Source: Pipra filicauda
Lineage: Eukaryota; Chordata; Aves; Passeriformes; Pipridae
Length of the DNA stretch: 64,000 nt
Direction: 5' to 3'
Assembly: GCF_003945595.2 (NCBI RefSeq)
Contig: NW_024104283.1
Location: forward strand, 3,291,036 to 3,355,035
Both the position numbers and the translations under genes were made by a program. Of this stretch, positions 46,755 to 61,987 are shown one piece after another. Each line of letters begins with the position of its first letter. The first letter of the stretch is position 1. The notes beneath the pieces are model-generated. The model saw only the letters and a program-made list of their open reading frames with translations, ran no database searches and had not been told where the DNA came from.

Positions 46755-47226
46755 CTATAGGAGAGGAAATTAATAAAAAAAACACACTTATAATCCAAAA
46801 TTATGCATGCATTGAGAAAGATGGAAGGTGATTTGTTTTTCAGAGTTGCATTGAAGTTCATTTGCAAACACTGGGTTTTGGATACTCAGGGTAAGGACTT
46901 TTTTGTTAGCTTGCAGAAAAAGGTTTCTTGGTATAACTAACAGATTACTGTGTGAGCCTTGATTTATTTTTAAGACAGAGGTAATTTGTCAAAATCAAAA
47001 CCTTACAGGAAAACATGGTATTTTAGTTTTCTTTTGCCATCAATTACAGTGAAAGTTGAAGATTAAAGAATTTCAAAGTCAAAGACATGATTCTAAAGCC
47101 ATTTTTCCTAACATTTTGAGCATTACTATTTTTTTTTCTTGAGGGTTAGAGTGTCCTACATTTTCACCTTCCATCTTGTAATCCCCACACAGAGAGCTAT
47201 TTTAGAATAATTATTTTGCTCCATAC
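46755..47226 (-). other. FYN: Intron between the alternative exons 7A and 7B
   Basis: 472 bp with a T-rich acceptor tract before 7B. It must be skipped over or removed with one of the two exons in each mature transcript. Confidence 0.93.
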
Positions 47227-47391
47227 CCATCCATACTTCCCCAAACTGCCCATTTCCCAGTCTCTTGATCAACTGTAGGGATTCTCGTGGAATTTCCCAG
47301 ACATCTTTGGTTTTGACAGACAGATCAGTAAGCCTTGGCATTCCTTTATGACAGGGGACTACTAAGCGGCAGCAAAGACCTGCAGCTCTCT
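47227..47391 (-). CDS. FYN: FYN exon 7A: SH2-kinase linker and glycine-rich loop, FynB form
   Basis: This 165-nt alternative exon encodes residues 233-288 of the 537-aa brain-type isoform (FynB). Recognisable parts are [14 protein letters not shown], the linker helix region and the kinase start [25 protein letters not shown], which contains the glycine-rich nucleotide loop GNGQFG. The acceptor is CTCCATCAG/AGAG and the donor is GATGG/GTATGG. As far as I recall the human 7A sequence, this one is the same. It lies 472 bp upstream of 7B on the minus strand, the same order as in mammals. Confidence 0.95.
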
Positions 47392-50300
47392 CTGATGGAG
47401 CCAGAAGTGAAGCCAACAGCAAAGGAGAGGAAAGAAAAAAAAGTGTGACATAAAACAAAAACAGTAAGCATAAAAACAATGCTACTCACAACAGCTGTTA
47501 GTTGCATACCACAAAGCATCCTGGAAGATTAGAAATTGAACACTGAAACATGTTCATTTGAGACAGAACAGGAAATATTTTAGTCTCTGCTTCCACAGCC
47601 TGAAACGGAAGGTGACTGCCAATGCTTTCTCTCATGGACTCAGAATTTCCCTTCTCCCACAATGCTGCATTAAGATAACCTCATAAGAAACTGGTTCACC
47701 ATAGTACAGCATACAAAAATTAAAAATTATCTGTAAATTACAAGCTGGATTGTTTCTGTGCTGAGCAAAAGAAGAGAAGATATTTTTTTCTGAAAATCAC
47801 AGCAATGAAAATTTGCTGGACTTCTTGTATCCTGGGAAAAGGTATTTTCTATATTCTGCTCTGTGAAAAGGTGTTTTTGTAGGTGTCATGTAAAAGACTT
47901 TTCCTGACATTCTTTCTAGAGCAAACCTTTATTAGCATATGCAGCCAGTCCTACATCATTTGGGCAGGTTCATTATATTGTCTCTTGGAAAGCTTCACAG
48001 AAGACTGAACTGTGACAAAAGTCACACAAGATATTTTAGCAGGAGTAAAAACAATTACATATATATATATAAAAACCCATATGTATACATACATATTGAT
48101 GAGTAGTATATTACGCTGTACAAAGCAGACTACAATATAAAGCTTGCACAGCGACTTGTATCTTAAAACGGTAAAGCAGAGCGGAACAAGGTGAGGAACT
48201 GCAATTGTATTTCAGACTCAAACATAGTCTGTATTCTTCTGTGCAAGATTTCTTTTCAGGCAAGTGAACAGTTTGTTTCAGCATCATAAGTTGGGCAAGC
48301 ACTGAAGCTCCTTGCAACACCAAGCTCTACCTCATCAGCACAAATGTTGTGTAACGGTGGGGGAATCCCTACAGACACCCTGACTGTGGACCTTGTTGTG
48401 TGTCCTGTAGCAAGACAACAAAGATCACAAAACAGGGAAGATTAGCCAAACAGTTGACATGTCTTATTCCAAAATAATTCCAAAGGGCACATTAGGATAG
48501 GGACTACTAAAAATATGGATTGTATCTTAAAAGCTTCCTTATGAGTTTGGACAGCTGCAAGAAGAAGCTGGAGGTTTTTAAGACCTCCTTCTTTTCTTTA
48601 ATTTTAAAAAATAGCTTGGCATGGTGGTGCTCCAGTTAAGTCCAGATGGCACAAGAGCTTATGCTTGACAGGCCAGCTTTTTGGGATTGGGGGAATGGTG
48701 CTTCAACTTTGGACGTGCTGTTACTGGACTTCAGTCTGACATCAGGACACTCTGGGGATCTCAATATTTTTCCTTTGTACATCTCACCTGTGAAAGCCCA
48801 GACATTGCAGTTAGCTTTATATCTAGGTGAGAAGGGGCTGGGATAAGAGGTGAGTATGGGTAATAAGGGTACTTGGCAGTGCAAAGAGAGCACAGTGCAG
48901 GAATGCCTGTGCTCTGTCTGCACAAAGGTCCACTTTGTACATCCAGCTCCTGACCTAGGACTGCTTACATGAGAACAAACTGCTCACTCCACCTGGGTAG
49001 CCTGGTTTCCAACTACCTGAACAGGAGGGGTCCTCCAGCCTGGACAGCTGTGGGATGAAGACTGAGGGTGGGTGGCCAGGAAGGGTGTCCTGCCAACAAG
49101 GCACTGACTTACGGTCTCAGCAGTGGTTCTTCAGGAACCACGCTGATCTTTGCTGAATCATTTGGCATCTTTGAGCTCTCCCTAGAATTAAATCTGGGCA
49201 CTCACAAGGCATTGTGGCTAATCTACCTCCCACAATTCAGAGTGCAAAGCAGGTAGTTAGAGGCAGCCTTTATGTTTCAAGTCAGCAGGGGCTTGCGTGG
49301 AGTGAGGGCTCCTTGTTCGCCTGGATCTGGGAGACAGCAGATGAAACCTCTACAGTGTTGATCTGTACCGTGCCTCCAGAGCTACCCTATCTGGATATTA
49401 CTGATTACTGATTTTGTGCAACTCTGTATTGCACAAAAATGGTTGTTTCTAGATCTATTTGTTTCTGCATCTTTGCATGGAAAATATACCACCCAAATAA
49501 GCTGACCAGAGAAAACTAAAAGTTGACATATATCAACTGGTATAGCGGGGTTGAAAATTATCTTTCTTACATGTGAGTTTTTATGCCTCATTTAGCTTAA
49601 AGTAGAGTCACCAGAAACAACTAGAAGTTCTCCCTGGCAGCATGTACCCATCAGAAACTGGGTGGAGAAGACAGCCAGATGTCTAGTATGAATAGCATAA
49701 GAATACAGCAGACAGAATACAAAGAATACAGAAAAAATGCCCCACAGAGAAGCTGACTTCCCAAGTAAAAATTATGAAAAGTTTTTGAGCAGCAAGCATT
49801 TTGGGTCATCTGTTAATATTATGAAAAGCTAAAGTAAAGGAAAAAAAAAACCAAAAAAGCAAAATAATTCAAAATACAAATTTCTGTTCAAAAAGAAGCA
49901 TGGCAGTCTTCTATGTAAGAACCAGTTGTCCTACGCAGGGGCTTAGGGGCCTTTAAAGTTGTATCTGTTGTACACTAATCACCAGTGACAGCAGGATGCA
50001 TTTTTGGGTGGAATAGTGCATGCCACATTTTAATTACAGGAATTAAAAAAAAAAAAAAGCTTGGTGGGTGGACACAAACAGTATGCACACAGAAACATCC
50101 ACATTGCCTCATTTATTTTTTAAATTAGACCAATTATAATTTAAATGCTAATACTGTGCACATTGAACACAATTCAAGCAGGAAAATTTGACTCAGGTAA
50201 TATATGCAAACCTTTTGGTCATTGCTTTCAGTGACAATTCCATAATGCAATTCCCTATTTGCTTTATTAGCAATAGTGTGCTGCAAAATGGTACATATTA

Positions 50301-50619
50301 GCACTCACTTATTCACAGGGAATTCATGCTTTGAGATGTGCAAGTCAAGTTCAGTAATTCTGTTTGCTTAGAAGAAGGAGAGCAGGCAAAACCTTTACCT
50401 CAGTAAGCATTAGGTTTTAAAGGCTCTGCCACTACACTGTGAACAGCATTCAAAGCCATTTATAACTGCAATGGGAAAGGCATAATGGAAGATGCACTAC
50501 AACAACCAAGACTCATAGCTCAAATGACTCTTTAGGGTATCTTACACATACATCAGCTCAGCAGCAAACACTTTTGTTTTAAAATACTTCAGAGTGCCAT
50601 GTATTATCTGAAAAATTAC
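47392..50619 (-). other. FYN: FYN intron 6
   Basis: About 3.2 kb, no transposon recognised. Contains a short TATATATATA tract near 48060. Confidence 0.9.
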
Positions 50620-50769
50620 CTGAATAATGCTGAACCAGCTGCTGAAGAGTTTCAAATTGTGCCCGAGTTGTGATATAATATCCACCATTGTCAAGTTTAC
50701 GAATCTTATAATGTTTGACATGGTCTCCTTTCATATCATCCCAGTCTCGAATAGACAGGGAATAGGCAC
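50620..50769 (-). CDS. FYN: FYN exon 6: C-terminal half of the SH2 domain
   Basis: This 150-nt exon encodes residues 183-233: [11 protein letters not shown], then [18 protein letters not shown] and the last SH2 helix [12 protein letters not shown]. The acceptor is GGAACAG/GTGCC and the donor is TTCAG/GTAATT. It ends one base into a codon, and that codon is completed as GAG (Glu) by AG at the start of both exon 7A and exon 7B. This is the condition for mutually exclusive use. Confidence 0.97.
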
Positions 50770-56184
<5,415 letters not shown>

Positions 56185-56283
56185 TCCTCTGCTTGGATGG
56201 AATCAACTGGAGCCACATAATTACTGGGAATGTAACCAGTTTCGCCTGTTGTCAAGGAACGGGCCTCCCACCAGTCTCCTTCC
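56185..56283 (-). CDS. FYN: FYN exon 4: C-terminal half of the SH3 domain
   Basis: This 99-nt exon encodes residues 115-148. It carries EGDWWEARS (the SH3 tryptophan pair), [12 protein letters not shown] (the conserved SH3 C-terminal motif) and the linker to SH2 (SIQAEE). The acceptor follows CTGTTTCTGCAG; the donor is GAGGA/GTATGT. The final codon is split GA|G with exon 5. It is separated from exon 3 by a roughly 4.8-kb intron with two LTRs. Confidence 0.97.
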
Positions 56284-56652
56284 CTGCAGAAACAGAGGTG
56301 AGGAGAAGTCAGAGTGAGACACAGCTGTAAAGACAATGATCTGACTTTGTTAACCGTGTGGCATAAGAAGCCACAGCAACTCATCTCTTTTATCACCAGC
56401 ATGCTTCCAAGACTGCTGTTCACATCTAAACCCAAATAATAAACATATTTCTCTATACCTGTAATTATTTCAGCAGTGATTAGTAGTGTAGCCTTCCAAA
56501 TGTAGCATAATGGCATAAAGAGGCATAACAGCCCAGTAAAATCAGGTTTGTGCAGGCTGGATTTGGACTAGAATACTGAAAACTGTCTCCATGGCAATTA
56601 TTTTAATACAGACCCTTGAGAGAGCTTACAGAAAAATTGCCAAGATGAATAC

Positions 56653-57270
56653 TGTGTGCTGGTTTTGGCTGGGATAGAGTTAATTTTCTTCATAGTAGCT
56701 GGTATGGGACTATGGTTTGGATTTGTGCTGGAAACACTGTTGATAACACAGGGATGTTTTAGTTACTGCTGAGCAGAATTTACACAGCATCAAGGCCTCC
56801 TGTCTCTCACCCCACCGCATCAGCGAGGAGGCTGGGAGTGCACAAGGGGTTAGGAGGGGACACAGCTGGGCCACCTGACCCCAACTGATGACAGGAATAT
56901 TTCATACCACATGGTGCTCTGCTCAGCATATAAAGCTGGGAAAAGAAGAAGGAAGAGGTGGGGATATTCAGAGTGATGGTGCTTGTCTTCCGAAGTCACT
57001 ATCACGAGTGATGGAGCCCTGCTTTCCTGGAGAATGGCTGAACGCCTGTCTGCTGATGGGAAGCAGTGAATGAATTTCTTGTTTTGCTTTGCTTGTGAGC
57101 ATGACTTTTGCTTTACCTATCAAACTGCCTTTATCTCAACCCATGAGCTTTCTCACTTTTACCACTCTAATTCTCTCCACGATCCCATCACGGGAGGGAG
57201 TGAGAGAGTGGCTAGGTGGGGCTGAGTTGCTGGGTGGGGCTGAACTGCTGTCTGGGGTTAAACCATAACA
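56653..57270 (+). mobile_element. Solo LTR, family B, copy 2, in FYN intron 3
   Basis: It shares the start GCTGGTTTTGGCTGGGATAG, the TGTTGATAACAC segment and the end GGGGTTAAACCATAACA with the 24.55-kb copy, but is fuller in the middle. It contains a TATA-like CATATAAAG near 56927 and a duplicated segment GGTGGGGCTGA at 57215-57250. No exact flanking duplication was found, so the left boundary is uncertain by a few bases. Antisense to FYN. Confidence 0.78.
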
Positions 57271-57486
57271 CTATGTCACAGCACATTCACTGCTAATTTT
57301 AAACTTCTATGAGCATAATTAACCTGAAACCCAAAGATATCAAAAAGCCATCTATCAACATGGCATTTTAGATGGCTCTTAAGGAGCACGCTTCATTGAC
57401 TTGATTCCCTCTGCTGGCTACCTGGAGGAGGTATCTGAAGTAGCAAAGGACTAGGCTGCTTTTTTAAATACTTACAAAAAATATTG

Positions 57487-57525
57487 CAGAATCACAGAAT
57501 GTTCTGAGTTGGAAGAGACTCACAA
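57487..57525 (-). mobile_element. Very short CR1 or SINE tail, minus orientation, FYN intron 3
   Basis: AATCACAGAATGTTCTGAGTTGGAAGAG is the reverse complement of the tail of the 14-kb SINE (CCAACTCAGAACATTCTGTGA). It could be a remnant of the SINE or of the CR1 subfamily that donated its tail. Confidence 0.68.
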
Positions 57526-57663
57526 CATTTAAATGTGAAGAGGTTCATGCAGGAGTATCTTAAGGCAGCGTTCTGTAGGCTTAGCATGAATTTTTGTCTT
57601 ACACTGGTGTGCACAGTGGGACCTGGTACTGCCTTTCAGACAATGTGTGCTGCTGTAGGATGT

Positions 57664-58405
57664 TGTCCCAGTTAGAACAGCTGGGACCAGTTCATCACTG
57701 TGTGGGTGTAACCCAAACTGTGTATTCTACACCCTCCATGCCATTTACCAGAAACTGTTAACCATAGACCACTTGCAGCAGCTGCCCAGAGCACACCTGG
57801 CCCCCGCAGGCTATAAGCTGGGTGTTAAGAGGCCTGTGAGACAGGAGCACGCTCCTGTCCTCACACCCATGACTTACAATCACCCATTGTGGAACTCCCC
57901 ACCCTGGGGGGAGATACTGGGCACTCCTGCCTGAACATGAGTGTATATAATCTTGGGGTCTTGGGACTTCTGGTACCATTTGTTGGATCCAGAGGAGGAC
58001 CAGAACCTCGACCGGACTGCAACCACCACTCTCGACTGGACTGTGACCATCGCTTTCAACCAGACTGCGATCACCACCCTCGATGAGACTGTGACAGCAC
58101 TCTCGACTGGACTGCGATCACCGCTCTCGATCAGACTGTGACCAGCACTCTCACCAACAGGTTTTCCCTCTCCTTTTACTCTGGACTCAGGGGGACCACG
58201 TGGGGCTCAGCACAGGGGCCAATGAACACCACTCTGTTTGTGCCCCAGGGTGCTGGGTTATACATCTGGGTTTTGTGGGTTAAAACCAATTGTTTGTCTA
58301 TATAATTGTATTTATGGTATTATTTTTATTAAATTGTAACTCTGACTTATAATCTCTTTGGAGTTGGGTTTGTTTCTGCTGCCGGTTTACCTTTAAACCA
58401 GCACA
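57664..58405 (+). mobile_element. Solo LTR, family A (ERVL-like), copy 2, in FYN intron 3
   Basis: This 742-bp element runs TGTCCCAGTTAG to AAACCAGCACA with exact 5-bp flanking repeats GATGT (57659-57663, 58406-58410). It has a TATA box at 57944-57950, a 24-bp tandem array with six units (58010-58152) and ATTAAA in the AT-rich region near 58328. It lies antisense to FYN. No internal retroviral genes are seen. Confidence 0.87.
58010..58152 (+). repeat. 24-bp tandem array inside LTR copy 2
   Basis: There are six consecutive units with core GACTGnGATCACCnCTCTC (five of 24 bp and one of 23 bp). Copy 1 has only two units at the equivalent site. The array lies about 60 bp downstream of the LTR TATA box, so it would fall in the transcribed leader. 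Confidence 0.88.
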
Positions 58406-61074
58406 GATGTGCAGCTTTAAGAGAAGTTTATTTTTCAGCTTTTTACAGGATGCAATGATTTGGGACTTAGCAATTTGTCTTTCATTCTCAGCACCAGATT
58501 CACCAGTATTTAACTCCTACCGCTAATAATAAGCATTTTCTTTTCTGTTTCTGGACTGCTTAGAAACTCTTTCACAGTTCCCCTCTCTGTAAACCAGAAT
58601 TTTGTTCACTAAATAAAGCACTATTATCAAATGTGGCTGGAGAATTCAGCCTCTTCTGGAAGCAAGCAGTTACAGAAAACACACTGTCTAAGCTATTACC
58701 GGCAAGAAAAGTTGTGACAAGGTGGGTTCTTACTTTAAATTTACAACTCCACTTTCTTTAACAGTTTGAAGGAGCATGAACTCTAAGGAAAACAACTAAA
58801 AACCAGCTGTGATTAGTCAAAAAGGAGCTGCTTCCAATTTTACAGTTCAAAAAATGTGAAGAATAAATAGCTTTTGTAGATGCTGGCAGTTGACACTATT
58901 TTAATACACCTTGTATGAATTACTATGGTAGACTATCTGTTTGCATCCCTAATTTCACCAGCTGAAGTGCTAACCCTTCCCCCATATGCTGCTGTAGAAT
59001 ATTTCTGAGACAATACTGTGGTTGATAAATTGTACCATTCCATTTCTTCTCCTTACTGTACAGAGAGTCCACTAGATGGAGGTATTTTGTCGTATCTAGG
59101 GAGGGGAAAAGCAGCCCCGTAGATGATCACAAAATCAGCAACAACCCCCTCCACTTTGATAGAGAAGCTTAAATCTCTCAAAGCATTGCCAGAAAGGAGG
59201 AATGCAGGCTTTTTTCACAGCTCTTAATTTTAGACATGCAGCTGAGGTAGGAGGAAATTAGCCAGTGGGGCTAGACAGGGTGTGTGGGAGTGGCGGTGGG
59301 GATGCTGGGCATAGCTGAGTGTTTTGGAGCCCCAAAGTTAGACTCTGCTCTGAACCACTCCGCAAGTACCTCCCCCCCCCGACTGTAATTTCTGACTTCA
59401 AATCATGGGGATACCCCCTGTATGCCATTTCAGGTATTGCTGCCCTGAATGTTTACTTCAAAGCACAAATCAAATTTGTTGAGCACTAAAGAAAAATCCA
59501 AACCCCTCCAAAAATTCCAGACAAACTAGTTTTATGCACATATATGCTTTCTGTTTGCAAGCACCATTGGCAGACACATAAAAAATGGGCTTTCATATAA
59601 TTTCTGACACAAGTGAAGAGAGGAAGCATTCTTAGAGAAACACAGCCTTCTGGAGGTCCCCAGCCTGGATGTCACTACTCCGGGAGTGTGGTTAGGTCCA
59701 TGTTTAAATGCAGAGCTGACTACAATGGATACTGAACTTCTATAATCCTACAGAAAAATCAGTGGATGTTTGGTCTTTTGTTAGAAAACCTTCTTCCAGG
59801 CAGTAATTACCTGCATCAAAATGCATGTACTGCAGCCAGTCACATGTAGGAGAATCTCTCTGTCTCACCGACTTCAAGGATGATTGCCCTGCAAGCCCCT
59901 GTGAGCATCCTCTGATTTCATCAACTGGCATATGTATTTACAATGTGTGGAACTTCTTCTTGTTTCAAGTTATAGCATAGTTTGTACAAGGTTAGGAAAG
60001 CAGCAGGCAATGTGAACAAAAATGGATGATAGGTTAAAAAAGGGTTTGTTTTCAAGCACTGATTTAGAAGTAGAAAGGTTTTAAACTCCTTCTCCCTTTA
60101 CTAATCATAACTGAAGTTTCTGTGCTTTCATCTACATCAAAGCCCTTCAGCTTCATGAAATATTCCACAGAATTACCTGATTTTTTTTAACTTCAATGCA
60201 CATTGAGCCAACTCCAACCCTGCAGTTGTTATATTAAAATTAACAGGAGTTGCACCAGGGATGGATTTGCCTCATTGTCACACAGTGTAAGAAAAAAAGA
60301 GACCAATATCACAAAGCCTTTAGAAAGTGACATTGTTGTTAACCCATTTTTACTTCTTCATGATAGCAATACTGAACATAACACAGAGCCTGCCACTTTA
60401 TGTTCTTAGCCAAGAATTACAAGATGTTCAGATATAGGTCAGTAGCACAGTGAATTTTAGATGTTATTTTTAAGTTGCTAAGGGATTTTTTTTCTATGGG
60501 CAGTTGATAAAATTAATTTTAACTTGATGATTTCCAGGATAGAAGTGTGGTTTTCATGTCAGATGCAACTGTGCAATGCTAACAGAACTTCCTAACATGT
60601 TCTGACTGCATGACCTACCTTTAAGAGGAAAAAAAAATGCTTTTAAACCTGGCACGCAAATCTGGATAGCGCCTCTTTTGTAAATCAGTTTTTAGCTCAT
60701 TTCTATGTGGAGATACTTGCATCAGATTGCAAAAAGTGTTAGTACCTGCCTTGCAGAACTTCTGTGGCTACTGGTAAAGTACAGAGCTGGTAGTCTCAGT
60801 TCTGAATGTGGGGTTACTGTAAAATGTAAGCAGTGAATCACACAATCTCACACTTATTTTTGAAGTAAAGCTGCATGTGGTTGAAGTTTTTTTTTTTCCC
60901 CTAACAATAAAGCACTTTGCAAAAGTGCACTAAATGCAAGGACAAGAAAGTAAGCATAGAGTAAAACCCCTCCATATCTTGAATATCCAACATCAGATTT
61001 TAAAAATAACATAAGCAAACATGACTGTAAACATTATAGGTTCGAAAGTATTAATTTCCCAGCCTAAAACTTAC

Positions 61075-61171
61075 GAGCTGTTAAGTATCTGGAATTTTTC
61101 TCCTTTGTGAAAACTCAAGTCATCTTCTGTTCTTGCTTCATAGTCATAAAGTGCCACAAAAAGAGTTACAC
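61075..61171 (-). CDS. FYN: FYN exon 3: N-terminal half of the SH3 domain
   Basis: This 97-nt exon encodes residues 83-115. It includes the SH3 ALYDYEA motif, whose aromatic residues form the proline-peptide binding groove, and the RT-loop acidic residues (RTEDD). The acceptor is TTTCCTTTAG/GTGTAAC and the donor is AGCTC/GTAAGT. The phase joins exon 2 as ACA G|GT and exon 4 as TC|G GAA. The SH3 domain binds proline-rich ligands and the SH2-kinase linker in the autoinhibited state. Confidence 0.97.
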
Positions 61172-61729
61172 CTAAAGGAAAAGATAGGTGCGTTATACTC
61201 TATCACAAAAAGCAGGAGAGAAAGGAACCTGGAGAGATGAGGTGGCTAAGCAACATGTAAGCTACTCAGGTTGCAGAAGAGCAAAATAAACTAAACCCTC
61301 CTACTTTTTGAACAACCATTCTAATTCCTCTTGTCTTACACAGCCGGCAGGCCCTCCACCTCCTTCACTCCGTACGGTCACAGAACCCCAAATGGGCAAA
61401 AGGGGTTTGAAGAGAGAGTGTAGACATAGCCATGCCAAGTATTTCCTGTTAACAATTTGAGGTGGCTCAGCCCACACTTTCCATTCCATGCTAGAGCGAT
61501 GAGGCAGTTAGCCAAACTGGGTAAGTACACATAATTTCTCACCTCCCAAGTGAACTAGCACCTGCAAATTAGCAAAGGTAAGGATGAAGACTCAACTCCA
61601 CCCCTACTTCAATTCTTTACATTGTTTCATGAAATAACTCTCCCCAAAAGCAGCATGCTGAGACAGTCATGTCTCTGCTGTAGGCACATGATTGACACTC
61701 ACTAAGAGAACTAAGACTTTCAAACTCAC
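61172..61729 (-). other. FYN: FYN intron 2
   Basis: 558 bp between the ATG exon and the first SH3 exon; nothing recognisable. Confidence 0.93.
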
Positions 61730-61987
61730 CTGTTCCTCCTCTTGTACGCAGGGTCCCTGTATGAGAGGAAGAATTGACTCCACCAAACACAGTCAGTCCT
61801 TGGCCTCCTGTGGCATGGAAGTTGTTGTAGTTTGGGATTGAAGTCACACCAAAGCTAGGATAGTGCTGTGGAGTGGGATCTGTCCCATAGCGGTAGCCTG
61901 AGCTTTGAGTTAAACTGCCATCCCTCTCATCAGTCAGTTTTGTTGCTTCTTTATCCTTACATTGCACACAGCCCATTATCTAAAATC
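61730..61987 (-). CDS. FYN: FYN exon 2: start codon, SH4 and unique region
   Basis: The start codon is at 61976-61974 and the coding part ends at 61730 (247 nt, residues 1-82 plus one base of 83). An 11-base 5' UTR stretch follows a pyrimidine-rich acceptor ending TAG at 61990-61988. The donor is ACAG/GTGAGT. The protein begins [11 protein letters not shown]: Gly2 is the N-myristoylation site and Cys3 and Cys6 are the palmitoylation sites that hold Fyn in lipid rafts. The unique region runs to TRGGTG and reads like vertebrate Fyn, not Src or Yes. The start is certain because the myristoylation signal needs Gly2. Confidence 0.97.

Larger units (their letters stand above)
56284..61074 (-). other. 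FYN: FYN intron 3
   Basis: About 4.8 kb containing LTR family B copy 2, a CR1/SINE tail and LTR family A copy 2 within 1.8 kb. The remainder is unremarkable. Confidence 0.9.
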
